This document shows positions 6,809 to 20,449 of a stretch of DNA of 64,000 bases, piece after piece. Location: assembly GCF_950295315.1 (NCBI RefSeq), contig NW_026647189.1, positions 372,001-436,000 on the forward strand. Direction: 5' to 3'. Below the pieces are notes generated by a model. It was not told where the DNA came from. It made no database searches and worked only from the letters and a program-made list of their open reading frames with translations. Position 1 is the stretch's first letter; each line of letters opens with the position of its first letter. This DNA comes from Erinaceus europaeus (lineage: Eukaryota > Chordata > Mammalia > Eulipotyphla > Erinaceidae). The position numbers and the translations under genes are program-made.

Positions 6809-9800
6809 TTTCCTTTTTCTTTTTTTACTTTCTATTTTCTTGATTATTCACTGGAATAAATAGACAGGAATTGAGAGGGAAGGGAGGTAGAGAGAGTTTG
6901 AGACACAGAGAGAGACAACTGCAGCACTTCCGCACCACTTGTAAAGATTTCCCCTGGCATGTGGGAACCAGGGTGTTGAAGCCCAGTCCTCCTGCATTGT
7001 AACATGAGTGCTTAACTGGGTGTGGCACCACCTGGTACCCTTGATGGGACCCTTTTTTTTAGCAATGAAAAGAAATTCTCGTGGCAAGGTAATAAATAAA
7101 TGAAGAAGTCAATAAAAGTGCATTTACATTAACTCAGTGGAAACACACAGGGACATATACGTCTCTGTTCCCTGTATTACATCTTCATGTATGGATTGAT
7201 TGCCTCAAGGGGTTATTGCCACAGCTGAGTGCCTACGCCACGAATAATCCACAGCTCCTGCACTCCATTTGTTCCCCTTCCGCTGCCCTTGTTGCTTGAT
7301 CACTGTGGTGGTTATTGTTTTTGTTGTTGTTGTTGTTGTTACTGACCTTGCATCTGACAGACACAAAAGGAGAGAGCAGAGGAAATACAGGGTGGGAGAG
7401 AAAGATAGAGCTCCTAAAGACCTGCTTCACCCTTTGTAAAGCGACTCCCCTGCAGGTGGCGGTCTGGGGGCCAGACCCCAAATCCTTCCACCTGTCCCCT
7501 CTATTCGTGAGCGCCACAAGCCCTTAACCCTCTGAAATACCGCCAAACCTCCCTGGATTTACTTTTGAAGGCAGTATCACCTGCCTCGTTTTGAATCCTC
7601 ATTATCCTGAGGGTCAGTCCTGATGACAGTGTCATGACATGACACACGGAGATCTCTGTTATCAGAGAGCACCTGGAATAGCAGCTGGGGCTCTAGTGCC
7701 AGGGCAGGAGCAACTCCCCATCCACCTTCCACGGAGTCCACCTGCCTGCATTTTGGTCCTTTTCCCTCCAAAAAAGATTTTTCCCTTTTTTCACTTTGAA
7801 ACAGGCAGGAGACAGGTTACCCAGGCAGGGGGGAAAAAAATAAAAAGCCTTTTTTTTTTTTTTTTTTTTTTTACCGAAGTGAATGACCATCTTCTGGGAA
7901 GTATAGGTTTTGAACCTGAAAACTCTGTCTGTCTGTCTCTTAGTCCACAGAAAGAGCCACTAGTCCAGCCAGATCTCACGCTCAGATGGGGTGTTTTTGC
8001 CAGTCAAAGGTCTGCACAGCGCACTAGGGATTGGGCGGCCTGAGACCCAAATGTTACATTGTAGATGGACTGTTTGCAGTTCTTGCTCCCCAGGACATTG
8101 GACTGTCTCAACTCCCTCCCCTACAGCATGAAAAAAAGACTCTTGACAACCTTGGAGCAACTGGAGTGGGGGCGAGGGGAGCTGTTTGCATGTCTGCACT
8201 GCTCAGGCCCAGGTGTCTGTGGGGGTCCGTGGCAGAGGCTGTAAGGGGGCTAGGGGGCAGAAGGAGACTGTTTGAGAGGCAGGCTGCAGGCAGGGGAGCC
8301 CAGGAGTGTGTGCAGGGCTGTGTGTGTGGGTGTGGTGGCAGGGCGTTAGGGCAGGTCCCCCTGCTGGATGGTGAGATGGCAGCTGGGCTGGCCCTGGGCC
8401 CTCAGGGCTGAAGGGCAGAAGCAGGGTGGCAGTAAAGTAGCGCAGGGAGGAACACAGTAGATGTTAGTTGGGAGCTGGGGGACAGAGGGTAAGGGGAAAG
8501 GGGGCATCCTTGAGGAGGGGTCAGGACTAGAGAGTGGGGGCAGCTGGAGGCATGGAAGGTCCCAGGAATCAGGGACTGACAGGAACAGATTCCTACACCC
8601 CCCCACTGGATAGAAGCTGCAGAAGCCAGAGCAGCAGCCCTGGCTTGCCTAGGCCAAGGGCCCTGAGTGAGTCCATCTGAGGATGAGGAAGAGGAGGAGG
8701 GGGTGGAGGAGGAGGAGGAGAAAGAGGAGGAGGAAGAGTAGGAAGAGGAGGAGGAGGAGGCGTAGGAGGAGGAGGAAGGGCAGGAGGGCAGCTGTCAGTA
8801 GGCAACGGGATTAATAGAGGCCTCCATTACGGAGGCATGTGTCCAGGCAGGCACCCACCAACCCTCAGGGGCAGCTCAGGGCACCCAGGGACTTGGTGTG
8901 GGTATCTCTGGGGCGGGGACTGTCTGTCAGTCAGCAAGACTGTGTGTCAGTGCACATGGTGGGACAGGGGCCTGGCGGACCTTGGTCCCCCGCCCTGGAC
9001 TGTCAGATGCCAGCCCCATGCCCAGACACACAACAATCTGCACATAGCCCCTTGGCCCGGCCGACCAGCACCTGCTTTGGCCTGGGGCTCTGGCTCTGGT
9101 GGCTGGCCACCACCCCTCAGGTCAAGTTCAGCGTGGGGGTCATGGCTGCTGGTCAACTGGATGGGCGGGGTCCCCATGGCCTAGCAACCACATGAGCCCT
9201 CTGTGATGTCCTAGCCCCTGGCAATCTGTGCTGGCCACACTGGCACTGGGCAGCCCAACTGCCCTGCCACTAGGTCAGGCAACAGCGCCCAGACGCCTGG
9301 GCCCTGGCACAGAGGGACGGAAGGATGGGAAGACAGTGCTGACCGACGAGGGACCTCAGGGCTGGCAGCCAAGAGAAGACAGGTGGAGGTGCGCCCGGGA
9401 TCCTGGGAGCCCAGGCCAGAGCTGCCTGCATGCCTGCCTGCCTTCCTGGATGTCCGTATGCTGCCTTTGTCCAGGTAGGTTTCTCAGGTCCCCTCCAATC
9501 CTGTCCTCTCCTGTCCTCTCCTGTCCTCACCATCCTCTCCCCTCTCCTCTCCTCCGCACTTTGCTTCTCTCCTTTGTCTGTCCTCTCTTCCAGGTGCCCT
9601 GCTCACCAGCTCCAGCACTTGTGATGCTTCTCCAGTGACAGCTGTTCGCAACCCCTTCCACCCCCTGCCTGCCCCTAATGTGACCCAGCTCACAGGGTCT
9701 CCGGCTCATCCCACCCAAACCCACACGCCCCAACACATTCCCTGGTTCAGCCCCTCTGCCCTATTCAGCCAAACTGGGCCTTTGCAACCTACCTATGCAT

Positions 9801-10209
9801 CGTTGTTTCTCCTCACCATTCAAGGAGACATCTCCTTTTGTACTTAGCTTGGTTGACTGGTGGATGGATGGATGGATGGATGGATGGATGTATGAATGGA
9901 TGGATAGATGTATGGGTGGATGGATGGATGGATGGGCAGGTCAATGGATCGGTTTTGTAGAGGCAGAGTACCATATAGGGGTACTGGAGTCCGCTGGTGT
10001 CAGATCCCTAGTCAATGTCAAATGTAAAACATTAATTCATCAATAACAAAAATGAATAAGCACCTAAATAAATAAATAAATAAATAAATATAAAAACTGG
10101 GTTAAAAAATACATGGCGTCTTTGCCTTTCTGCATATGGAATGCTGTGAGGATCTTAACAAGGAAAGCATTGTCCTGATTAACCCATTTGAAGTCGTGGA
10201 ATATTTCCT
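6809..10209 (+). repeat. Macrosatellite unit 3 (type a, near-identical to unit 1)
   Basis: Length 3,401 bp, exactly that of unit 1. Poly-T 23, GGAT x7, AAAT x6. SINE A at 7-kb side 6819-7040, SINE B 7267-7557, CTCF-like motif 7449-7461. It shares all marker states with unit 1 except the private GCATGGC of unit 1. Units 1 and 3 resemble each other more than either resembles unit 2, which lies between them, so the duplication step here was two units. Confidence 0.97.
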
Positions 10210-11246
10210 TTTCCTTTTTCTTTTTTTACTTTCTATTTTCTTGATTATTCACTGGAATAAATAGACAGGAATTGAGAGGGAAGGGAGGTAGAGAGAGTTT
10301 GAGACACAGAGAGAGACAACTGCAGCACTTCCGCACCACTTGTAAAGATTTCCCCTGGCATGTGGGAACCAGGGTGTTGAAGCCCAGTCCTCCTGCATTG
10401 TAACATGAGTGCTTAACTGGGTGTGGCACCACCTGGTACCCTTGATGGGACACTTTTTTTTAGCAATGAAAAGAAATTCTCGTGTCAAGGTAATCAATAA
10501 ATGAAGAAGTCAATAAAAGTGCATTTACATTAACTCAGTGGAAACACACAGGGACATATACGTCTCTGTTACCTGTATTACATCTTCATGTATGGATTGA
10601 TTGCCTCAAGGGGTTATTGCCACAGCTGAGTGCCTACGCCACGAATAATCCACAGCTCCTGCACTCCATTTGTTCCCCTTTCGCTGCCCTTGTTGCTTGA
10701 TCACTGTGGTGGTTATTGTTTTTGTTGTTGTTGTTGTTGTTACTGACCTTGCATCTGACAGACACAAAAGGAGAGAGCAGAGGAAATACAGGGTGGGAGA
10801 GAAAGATAGAGCTCCTAAAGACCTGCTTCACCCTCTGTAAAGCGACTCCCCTGCAGGTGGCGGTCTGGGGGCCAGACCCCAAATCCTTCCACCTGTCCCC
10901 TCTATTCGTGAGCGCCACAAGCCCTTAACCCTCTGAAATACCGCCAAACCTCCCTGGATTTACTTTTGAAGGCAGTATCACCTGCCTCGTTTTGAATCCT
11001 CATTATCCTGAGGGTCAGTCCTGGAGACAGTGTCATGACACGACACACGGAGATCTCTGTTATCAGAGAGCACCTGGAACAGCAGCTGGGGCTCTAGTGC
11101 CAGGGCAGGAGCAACTCCCCATCCACCTTCCACGGAGTCCACCTGCCTGCATTTTGGTCCTTTTCCCTCCAAAAAAGATTTTTCCCTTTTTTCACTTTGA
11201 AACAGGCAGGAGACAGGTTACCCAGGCAGGGGGGAAAAAATAAAAA

Positions 11247-11283
<37 letters not shown>

Positions 11284-13621
11284 GAAGTGAATGACCATCT
11301 TCTGGGAAGTATAGGTTTTGAACCTGAAAACTCTGTCTGTCTGTCTCTTAGTCCACAGAAAGAGCCACTAGTCCAGCCAGATCTCACGCTCAGATGGGGT
11401 GTTTTTGCCAGTCATAGGTCTGCACAGCGCACTAGGGATTGGGCGGCCTGAGACCCAAATGTTACATTGTAGATGGACTGTTTGCAGTTCTTGCTCCCCA
11501 GGACATTGGACTGTCTCAACTCCCTCCCCTACAGCATGAAAAAAAGACTCTTGACAACCTTGGAGCAACTGGAGTGGGGGCGAGGGGAGCTGTTTGCATG
11601 TCTGCACTGCTCAGGCCCAGGTGTCTGTGGGGGTCCGTGGCAGAGGCTGTAAGGGGGCTAGGGGGCAGAAGGAGACTGTTTGAGAGGCAGGCTGCAGGCA
11701 GGGGAGCCCAGGAGTGTGTGCAGGGCTGTGTGTGTGGGTGTGGTGGCAGGGCGTTAGGGCAGGTCCCCCTGCTGGATGGTGAGATGGCAGCTGGGCTGGC
11801 CCTGGGCCCTCAGGGCTGAAGGGCAGATGCAGGGTGGCAGTAAAGTAGCGCAGGGAGGAACACAGTAGATGTTAGTTGGGAGCTGGGGGACAGAGGGTAA
11901 GGGGAAAGGGGGCATCCTTGAGGAGGGGTCAGGACTAGAGAGTGGGGGCAGCTGGAGGCATGGAAGGTCCCAGGAATCAGGGACTGACAGGAACAGATTC
12001 CTACACCCCCCCACTGGATAGAAGCTGCAGAAGCCAGAGCAGCAGCCCTGGCTTGCCTAGGCCAAGGGCCCTGAGTGAGTCCATCTGAGGATGAGGAAGA
12101 GGAGGAGGGGGTGGAGGAGGAGGAGGAGAAAGAGGAGGAGGAAGAGTAGGAAGAGGAGGAGGAGGAGGCGTAGGAGGAGGAGGAAGGGCAGGAGGGCAGC
12201 TGTCAGTAGGCAACGGGATTAATAGAGGCCTCCATTACGGAGGCATGTGTCCAGGCAGGCACCCACCAACCCTCAGGGGCAGCTCAGGGCACCCAGGGAC
12301 TTGGTGTGGGTATCTCTGGGGCGGGGACTGTCTGTCAGTCAGCAAGACTGTGTGTCAGTGCACATGGTGGGACAGGGGCCTGGCGGACCTTGGTCCCCCG
12401 CCCTGGACTGTCAGACGCCAGCCCCATGCCCAGACACACAACAATCTGCACATAGCCCCTTGGCCCGGCCGACCAGCACCTGCTTTGGCCTGGGGCTCTG
12501 GCTCTGGTGGCTGGCCACCACCCCTCAGGTCAAGTTCAGCGTGGGGGTCATGGCTGCTGGTCAACTGGATGGGCGGGGTCCCCATGGCCTAGCAACCACA
12601 TGAGCCCTCTGTGATGTCCTAGCCCCTGGCAATCTGTGCTGGCCACACTGGCACTGGGCAGCCCAACTGCCCTGCCACTAGGTCAGGCAACAGCGCCCAG
12701 ACGCCTGGGCCCTGGCACAGAGGGACGGAAGGATGGGAAGACAGTGCTGACCGACGAGGGACCTCAGGGCTGGCAGCCAAGAGAAGACAGGTGGAGGTGC
12801 GCCCGGGATCCTGGGAGCCCAGGCCAGAGCTGCCTGCATGCCTGCCTGCCTTCCTGGATGTCCGTATGCTGCCTTTGTCCAGGTAGGTTTCTCAGGTCCC
12901 CTCCAATCCTGTCCTCTCCTGTCCTCTCCTGTCCTCACCATCCTCTCCCCTCTCCTCTCCTCCGCACTTTGCTTCTCTCCTTTGTCTGTCCTCTCTTCCA
13001 GGTGCCCTGCTCACCAGCTCCAGCACTTGTGATGCTTCTCCAGTGACAGCTGTTCGCAACCCCTTCCACCCCCTGCCTGCCCCTAATGTGACCCAGCTCA
13101 CAGGGTCTCCGGCTCATCCCACCCAAACCCACACGCCCCAACACATTCCCTGGTTCAGCCCCTCTGCCCTATTCAGCCAAACTGGGCCTTTGCAACCTAC
13201 CTATGCATCGTTGTTTCTCCTCACCATTCAAGGAGAGATCTCCTTTTGTACTTAGCTTGGTTGACTGGTGGATGGATGGATGGATGGATGGATGGATGGA
13301 TGTATGAATGGATGGATAGATGTATGGGTGGATGGATGGATGGATGGGCAGGTCAATGGATCGGTTTTGTAGAGGCAGAGTACCATATAGGGGTACTGGA
13401 GTCCGCTGGTGTCAGATCCCTAGTCAATGTCAAATGTAAAACATTAATTCATCAATAACAAAAATGAATAAGCACCTAAATAAATAAATAAATAAATAAA
13501 TATAAAAACTGGGTTAAAAAATACATGGCGTCTTTGCCTTTCTGCATATGGAATGCTGTGAGGATCTTAACAAGGAAAGCATTGTCCTGATTAACCCATT
13601 TGAAGTCGTGGAATATTTCCT
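10210..13621 (+). repeat. Macrosatellite unit 4 (mosaic: left b, right a)
   Basis: Length 3,412 bp. Poly-T 31 (longest seen), GGAT x8, AAAT x6. SINE A 10220-10441, SINE B 10668-10958, CTCF-like motif 10850-10862. Up to 11415 its markers are those of unit 2; from 11614 on they are those of units 1 and 3, so a haplotype switch lies between. Private variants are GCAGATGCAGG near 11825 and CAGACGCC near 12414. Confidence 0.97.
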
Positions 13622-16600
13622 TTTCCTTTTTCTTTTTTTACTTTCTATTTTCTTGATTATTCACTGGAATAAATAGACAGGAATTGAGAGGGAAGGGAGG
13701 TAGAGAGAGTTTGAGACACAGAGAGAGACAACTGCAGCACTTCCGCACCACTTGTAAAGATTTCCCCTGGCATGTGGGAACCAGGGTGTTGAAGCCCAGT
13801 CCTCCTGCATTGTAACATGAGTGCTTAACTGGGTGTGGCACCACCTGGTACCCTTGATGGGACCCTTTTTTTTAGCAATGAAAAGAAATTCTCGTGGCAA
13901 GGTAATCAATAAATGAAGAAGTCAATAAAAGTGCATTTACATTAACTCAGTGGAAACACACAGGGACATATACGTCTCTGTTACCTGTATTACATCTTCA
14001 TGTATGGATTGATTGCCTCAAGGGGTTATTGCCACAGCTGAGTGCCTACGCCACGAATAATCCACAGCTCCTGCACTCCATTTGTTCCCCTTTCGCTGCC
14101 CTTGTTGCTTGATCACTGTGGTGGTTATTGTTTTTGTTGTTGTTGTTGTTGTTACTGACCTTGCATCTGACAGACACAAAAGGAGAGAGCAGAGGAAATA
14201 CAGGGTGGGAGAGAAAGATAGAGCTCCTAAAGACCTGCTTCACCCTCTGTAAAGCGACTCCCCTGCAGGTGGCGGTCTGGGGGCCAGACCCCAAATCCTT
14301 CCACCTGTCCCCTCTATTCGTGAGCGCCACAAGCCCTTAACCCTCTGAAATACCGCCAAACCTCCCTGGATTTACTTTTGAAGGCAGTATCACCTGCCTC
14401 GTTTTGAATCCTCATTATCCTGAGGGTCAGTCCTGGAGACAGTGTCATGACACGACACACGGAGATCTCTGTTATCAGAGAGCACCTGGAACAGCAGCTG
14501 GGGCTCTAGTGCCAGGGCAGGAGCAACTCCCCATCCACCTTCCACGGAGTCCACCTGCCTGCATTTTGGTCCTTTTCCCTCCAAAAAAGATTTTTCCCTT
14601 TTTTCACTTTGAAACAGGCAGGAGACAGGTTACCCAGGCAGGGGGGAAAAAATAAAAAGCCTTTTTTTTTTTTTTTTTTTTTTTTTTTACCGAAGTGAAT
14701 GACCATCTTCTGGGAAGTATAGGTTTTGAACCTGAAAACTCTGTCTGTCTGTCTCTTAGTCCACAGAAAGAGCCACTAGTCCAGCCAGATCTCACGCTCA
14801 GATGGGGTGTTTTTGCCAGTCATAGGTCTGCACAGCGCACTAGGGATTGGGCGGCCTGAGACCCAAATGTTACATTGTAGATGGACTGTTTGCAGTTCTT
14901 GCTCCCCAGGACATTGGACTGTCTCAACTCCCTCCCCTACAGCATGAAAAAAAGACTCTTGACAACCTTGGAGCAACTGGAGTGGGGGCGAGGGGAGCTG
15001 TTTGCATGTCTGCACTGCTCAGGCCCAGGTGTCTGTGGGGGTCCGTGGCAGAGGCTGTAAGGGGGCTAGGGGGCAGAAGGAGACTGTTTGAGAGGCAGGC
15101 TGCAGGCAGGGGAGCCCAGGAGTGTGTGCAGGGCTGTGTGTGTGGGTGTGGTGGCAGGGCGTTAGGGCAGGTCCCCCTGCTGGATGGTGAGATGGCAGCT
15201 GGGCTGGCCCTGGGCCCTCAGGGCTGAAGGGCAGAAGCAGGGTGGCAGTAAAGTAGCGCAGGGAGGAACACAGTAGATGTTAGTTGGGAGCTGGGGGACA
15301 GAGGGTAAGGGGAAAGGGGGCATCCTTGAGGAGGGGTCAGGACTAGAGAGTGGGGGCAGCTGGAGGCATGGAAGGTCCCAGGAATCAGGGACTGACAGGA
15401 ACAGATTCCTACACCCCCCCACTGGATAGAAGCTGCAGAAGCCAGAGCAGCAGCCCTGGCTTGCCTAGGCCAAGGGCCCTGAGTGAGTCCATCTGAGGAT
15501 GAGGAAGAGGAGGAGGGGGTGGAGGAGGAGGAGGAGAAAGAGGAGGAGGAAGAGTAGGAAGAGGAGGAGGAGGAGGCGTAGGAGGAGGAGGAAGGGCAGG
15601 AGGGCAGCTGTCAGTAGGCAACGGGATTAATAGAGGCCTCCATTACGGAGGCATGTGTCCAGGCAGGCACCCACCAACCCTCAGGGGCAGCTCAGGGCAC
15701 CCAGGGACTTGGTGTGGGTATCTCTGGGGCGGGGACTGTCTGTCAGTCAGCAAGACTGTGTGTCAGTGCACATGGTGGGACAGGGGCCTGGCGGACCTTG
15801 GTCCCCCGCGCTGGACTGTCAGATGCCAGCCCCATGCCCAGACACACAACAATCTGCACATAGCCCCTTGGCCCGGCCGACCAGCACCTGCTTTGGCCTG
15901 GGGCTCTGGCTCTGGTGGCTGGCCACCACCCCTCAGGTCAAGTTCAGCGTGGGGGTCATGGCTGCTGGTCAACTGGATGGGCGGGGTCCCCATGGCCTAG
16001 CAACCACATGAGCCCTCTGTGATGTCCTAGCCCCTGGCAATCTGTGCTGGCCACACTGGCACTGGGCAGCCCAACTGCCCTGCCACTAGGTCAGGCAACA
16101 GCGCCCAGACGCCTGGGCCCTGGCACAGAGGGACGGAAGGATGATAAGACAGTGCTGACCGACGAGGGACCTCAGGGCTGGCAGCCAAGAGAAGACAGGT
16201 GGAGGTGCGCCCGGGATCCTGGGAGCCCAGGCCAGAGCTGCCTGCATGCCTGCCTGCCTTCCTGGATGTCCGTATGCTGCCTTTGTCCAGGTAGGTTTCT
16301 CAGGTCCCCTCCAATCCTGTCCTCTCCTGTCCTCTCCTGTCCTCACCATCCTCTCCCCTCTCCTCTCCTCCGCACTTTGCTTCTCGCCTTTGTCTGTCCT
16401 CTCTTCCAGGTGCCCTGCTCACCAGCTCCAGCACTTGTGATGCTTCTCCAGTGACAGCTGTTCGCAACCCCTTCCACCCCCTGCCTGCCCCTAATGTGAC
16501 CCAGCTCACAGGGTCTCCGGCTCATCCCACCCAAACCCACACGCCCCAACACATTCCCTGGTTCAGCCCCTCTGCCCTATTCAGCCAAACTGGGCCTTTG

Positions 16601-17033
16601 CAACCTACCTATGCATCATTGTTTCTCCTCACCATTCAAGGAGAGATCTCCTTTTGTACTTAGCTTGGTTGACTGGTGGATGGATGGATGGATGGATGGA
16701 TGGATGGATGGATGTATGAATGGATGGATAGATGTATGGGTGGATGGATGGATGGATGGGCAGGTCAATGGATCGGTTTTGTAGAGGCAGAGTACCATAT
16801 AGGGGTACTGGAGTCCGCTGGTGTCAGATCCCTAGTCAATGTCAAATGTAAAACATTAATTCATCAATAACAAAAATGAATAAGCACCTAAATAAATAAA
16901 TAAATAAATAAATATAAAAACTGGGTTAAAAAATACATGGGGTCTTTGCCTTTCTGCATATGGAATGCTGTGAGGATCTTAACAAGGAAAGCATTGTCCT
17001 GATTAACCCATTTGAAGTCGTGGAATATTTCCT
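13622..17033 (+). repeat. Macrosatellite unit 5 (mosaic)
   Basis: Length 3,412 bp. Poly-T 27, GGAT x9, AAAT x6. SINE A 13632-13853, SINE B 14080-14370, CTCF-like motif 14262-14274. It is b-like on the left, a-like in the core (CTCAGGCCC, ACACAACAATC) and b-like again from the GATGATAAG marker at 16144 onwards. Private changes are CCCGCGCTGG near 15808 and ATGGGGTC near 16937. Confidence 0.97.
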
Positions 17034-20000
17034 TTTCCTTTTTATTTTTTTACTTTCTATTTTCTTGATTATTCACTGGAATAAATAGACAGGAATTGAG
17101 AGGGAAGGGAGGTAGAGAGAGTTTGAGACACAGAGAGAGACAACTGCAGCACTTCCGCACCACTTGTAAAGATTTCCCCTGGCATGTGGGAACCAGGGTG
17201 TTGAAGCCCAGTCCTCCTGCATTGTAACATGAGTGCTTAACTGGGTGTGGCACCACCTGGTACCCTTGATGGGACCCTTTTTTTTAGCAATGAAAAGAAA
17301 TTCTCGTGGCAAGGTAATCAATAAATGAAGAAGTCAATAAAAGTGCATTTACATTAACTCAGTGGAAACACACAGGGACATATACGTCTCTGTTCCCTGT
17401 ATTACATCTTCATGTATGGATTGATTGCCTCAAGGGGTTATTGCCACAGCTGAGTGCCTACGCCACGAATAATCCACAGCTCCTGCACTCCATTTATTCC
17501 CCTTCCGCTGCCCTTGTTGCTTGATCACTGTGGTGGTTATTGTTTTTGTTGTTGTTGTTGTTGTTACTGACCTTGCATCTGACAGACACAAAAGGAGAGA
17601 GCAGAGGAAATACAGGGTGGGAGAGAAAGATAGAGCTCCTAAAGACCTGCTTCACCCTCTGTAAAGCGACTCCCCTGCAGGTGGCGGTCTGGGGGCCAGA
17701 CCCCAAATCCTTCCACCTGTCCCCTCTATTCGTGAGCGCCACAAGCCCTTAACCCTCTGAAATACCGCCAAACCTCCCTGGATTTACTTTTGAAGGCAGT
17801 ATCACCTGCCTCGTTTTGAATCCTCATTATCCTGAGGGTCAGTCCTGGAGACAGTGTCATGACACGACACACGGAGATCTCTGTTATCAGAGAGCACCTG
17901 GAACAGCAGCTGGGGCTCTAGAGCCAGGGCAGGAGCAACTCCCCATCCACCTTCCACGGAGTCCACCTGCCTGCATTTTGGTCCTTTTCCCTCCAAAAAA
18001 GATTTTTCCCTTTTTTCACTTTGAAACAGGCAGGAGACAGGTTACCCAGGCAGGGGGGAAAAAATAAAAAGCCTTTTTTTTTTTTTTTTTTTTTTTTTTT
18101 ACCGAAGTGAATGACCATCTTCTGGGAAGTATAGGTTTTGAACCTGAAAACTCTGTCTGTCTGTCTCTTAGTCCACAGAAAGAGCCACTAGTCCAGCCAG
18201 ATCTCACGCTCAGATGGGGTGTTTTTGCCAGTCATAGGTCTGCACAGCGCACTAGGGATTGGGCGGCCTGAGACCCAAATGTTCCATTGTAGATGGACTG
18301 TTTGCAGTTCTTGCTCCCCAGGACATTGGACTGTCTCAACTCCCTCCCCTACAGCATGAAAAAAAGACTCTTGACAACCTTGGAGCAACTGGAGTGGGGG
18401 CGAGGGGAGCTGTTTGCATGTCTGCACTGCTCATGCCCAGGTGTCTGTGGGGGTCCGTGGCAGAGGCTGTAAGGGGGCTAGGGGGCAGAAGGAGACTGTT
18501 TGAGAGGCAGGCTGCAGGCAGGGGAGCCCAGGAGTGTGTGCAGGGCTGTGTGTGTGGGTGTGGTGGCAGGGCGTTAGGGCAGGTCCCCCTGCTGGATGGT
18601 GAGATGGCAGCTGGGCTGGCCCTGGGCCCTCAGGGCTGAAGGGCAGAAGCAGGGTGGCAGTAAAGTAGCGCAGGGAGGAACACAGTAGATGTTAGTTGGG
18701 AGCTGGGGGACAGAGGGTAAGGGGAAAGGGGGCATCCTTGAGGAGGGGTCAGGACTAGAGAGTGGGGGCAGCTGGAGGCATGGAAGGTCCCAGGAATCAG
18801 GGACTGACAGGAACAGATTCCTACACCCCCCCACTGGATAGAAGCTGCAGAAGCCAGAGCAGCAGCCCTGGCTTGCCTAGGCCAAGGGCCCTGAGTGAGT
18901 CCATCTGAGGATGAGGAAGAGGAGGAGGGGGTGGAGGAGGAGGAGGAGAAAGAGGAGGAGGAAGAGTAGGAAGAGGAGGAGGAGGAGGCGTAGGAGGAGG
19001 AGGAAGGGCAGGAGGGCAGCTGTCAGTAGGCAACGGGATTAATAGAGGCCTCCATTACGGAGGCATGTGTCCAGGCAGGCACCCACCAACCCTCAGGGGC
19101 AGCTCAGGGCACCCAGGGACTTGGTGTGGGTATCTCTGGGGCGGGGACTGTCTGTCAGTCAGCAAGACTGTGTGTCAGTGCACATGGTGGGACAGGGGCC
19201 TGGCGGACCTTGGTCCCCCGCCCTGGACTGTCAGATGCCAGCCCCATGCCCAGACACACACCAATCTGCACATAGCCCCTTGGCCCGGCCGACCAGCACC
19301 TGCTTTGGCCTGGGGCTCTGGCTCTGGTGGCTGGCCACCACCCCTCAGGTCAAGTTCAGCGTGGGGGTCATGGCTGCTGGTCAACTGGATGGGCGGGGTC
19401 CCCATGGCCTAGCAACCACATGAGCCCTCTGTGATGTCCTAGCCCCTGGCAATCTGTGCTGGCCACACTGGCACTGGGCAGCCCAACTGCCCTGCCACTA
19501 GGTCAGGCAACAGCGCCCAGACGCCTGGGCCCTGGCACAGAGGGACGGAAGGATGATAAGACAGTGCTGACCGACGAGGGACCTCAGGGCTGGCAGCCAA
19601 GAGAAGACAGGTGGAGGTGCGCCCGGGATCCTGGGAGCCCAGGCCAGAGCTGCCTGCATGCCTGCCTGCCTTCCTGGATGTCCGTATGCTGCCTTTGTCC
19701 AGGTAGGTTTCTCAGGTCCCCTCCAATCCTGTCCTCTCCTGTCCTCTCCTGTCCTCACCATCCTCTCCCCTCTCCTCTCCTCCGCACTTTGCTTCTCGCC
19801 TTTGTCTGTCCTCTCTTCCAGGTGCCCTGCTCACCAGCTCCAGCACTTGTGATGCTTCTCCAGTGACAGCTGTTCGCAACCCCTTCCACCCCCTGCCTGC
19901 CCCTAATGTGACCCAGCTCACAGGGTCTCCGGCTCATCCCACCCAAACCCACACGCCCCAACACATTCCCTGGTTCAGCCCCTCTGCCCTATTCAGCCAA

Positions 20001-20449
20001 ACTGTGCCTTTGCAACCTACCTATGCATCATTGTTTCTCCTCACCATTCAAGGAGAGATCTCCTTTTGTACTTAGCTTGGTTGACTGGTGGATGGATGGA
20101 TGGATGGATGGATGGATGGATGGATGTATGAATGGATGGATAGATGTATGGGTGGATGGATGGATGGATGGGCAGGTCAATGGATCGGTTTTGTAGAGGC
20201 AGAGTACCATATAGGGGTACTGGAGTCCGCTGGTGTCAGATCCCTAGTCAATGTCAAATGTAAAACATTAATTCATCAATAACAAAAATGAATAAGCACC
20301 TAAATAAATAAATAAATAAATAAATAAATATAAAAACTGGGTTAAAAAATACATGGCGTCTTTGCCTTTCTGCATATGGAATGCTGTGAGGATCTTAACA
20401 AGGAAAGCATTGTCCTGATTAACCCATTTGAAGTCGTGGAATATTTCCT
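17034..20449 (+). repeat. Macrosatellite unit 6 (type c, pairs with unit 7)
   Basis: Length 3,416 bp. Poly-T 27, GGAT x9, AAAT x7. SINE A 17044-17265, SINE B 17492-17782, CTCF-like motif 17674-17686. It shares with units 7 and 8 TCTAGAGCCAG and TGTTCCATTG, and with unit 7 an A in the tract TTTTTATTTTTTT (17040-17051) and ACTGTGCCTTTG near 20000. CATTTATTCC near 17492 is private. Confidence 0.97.
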
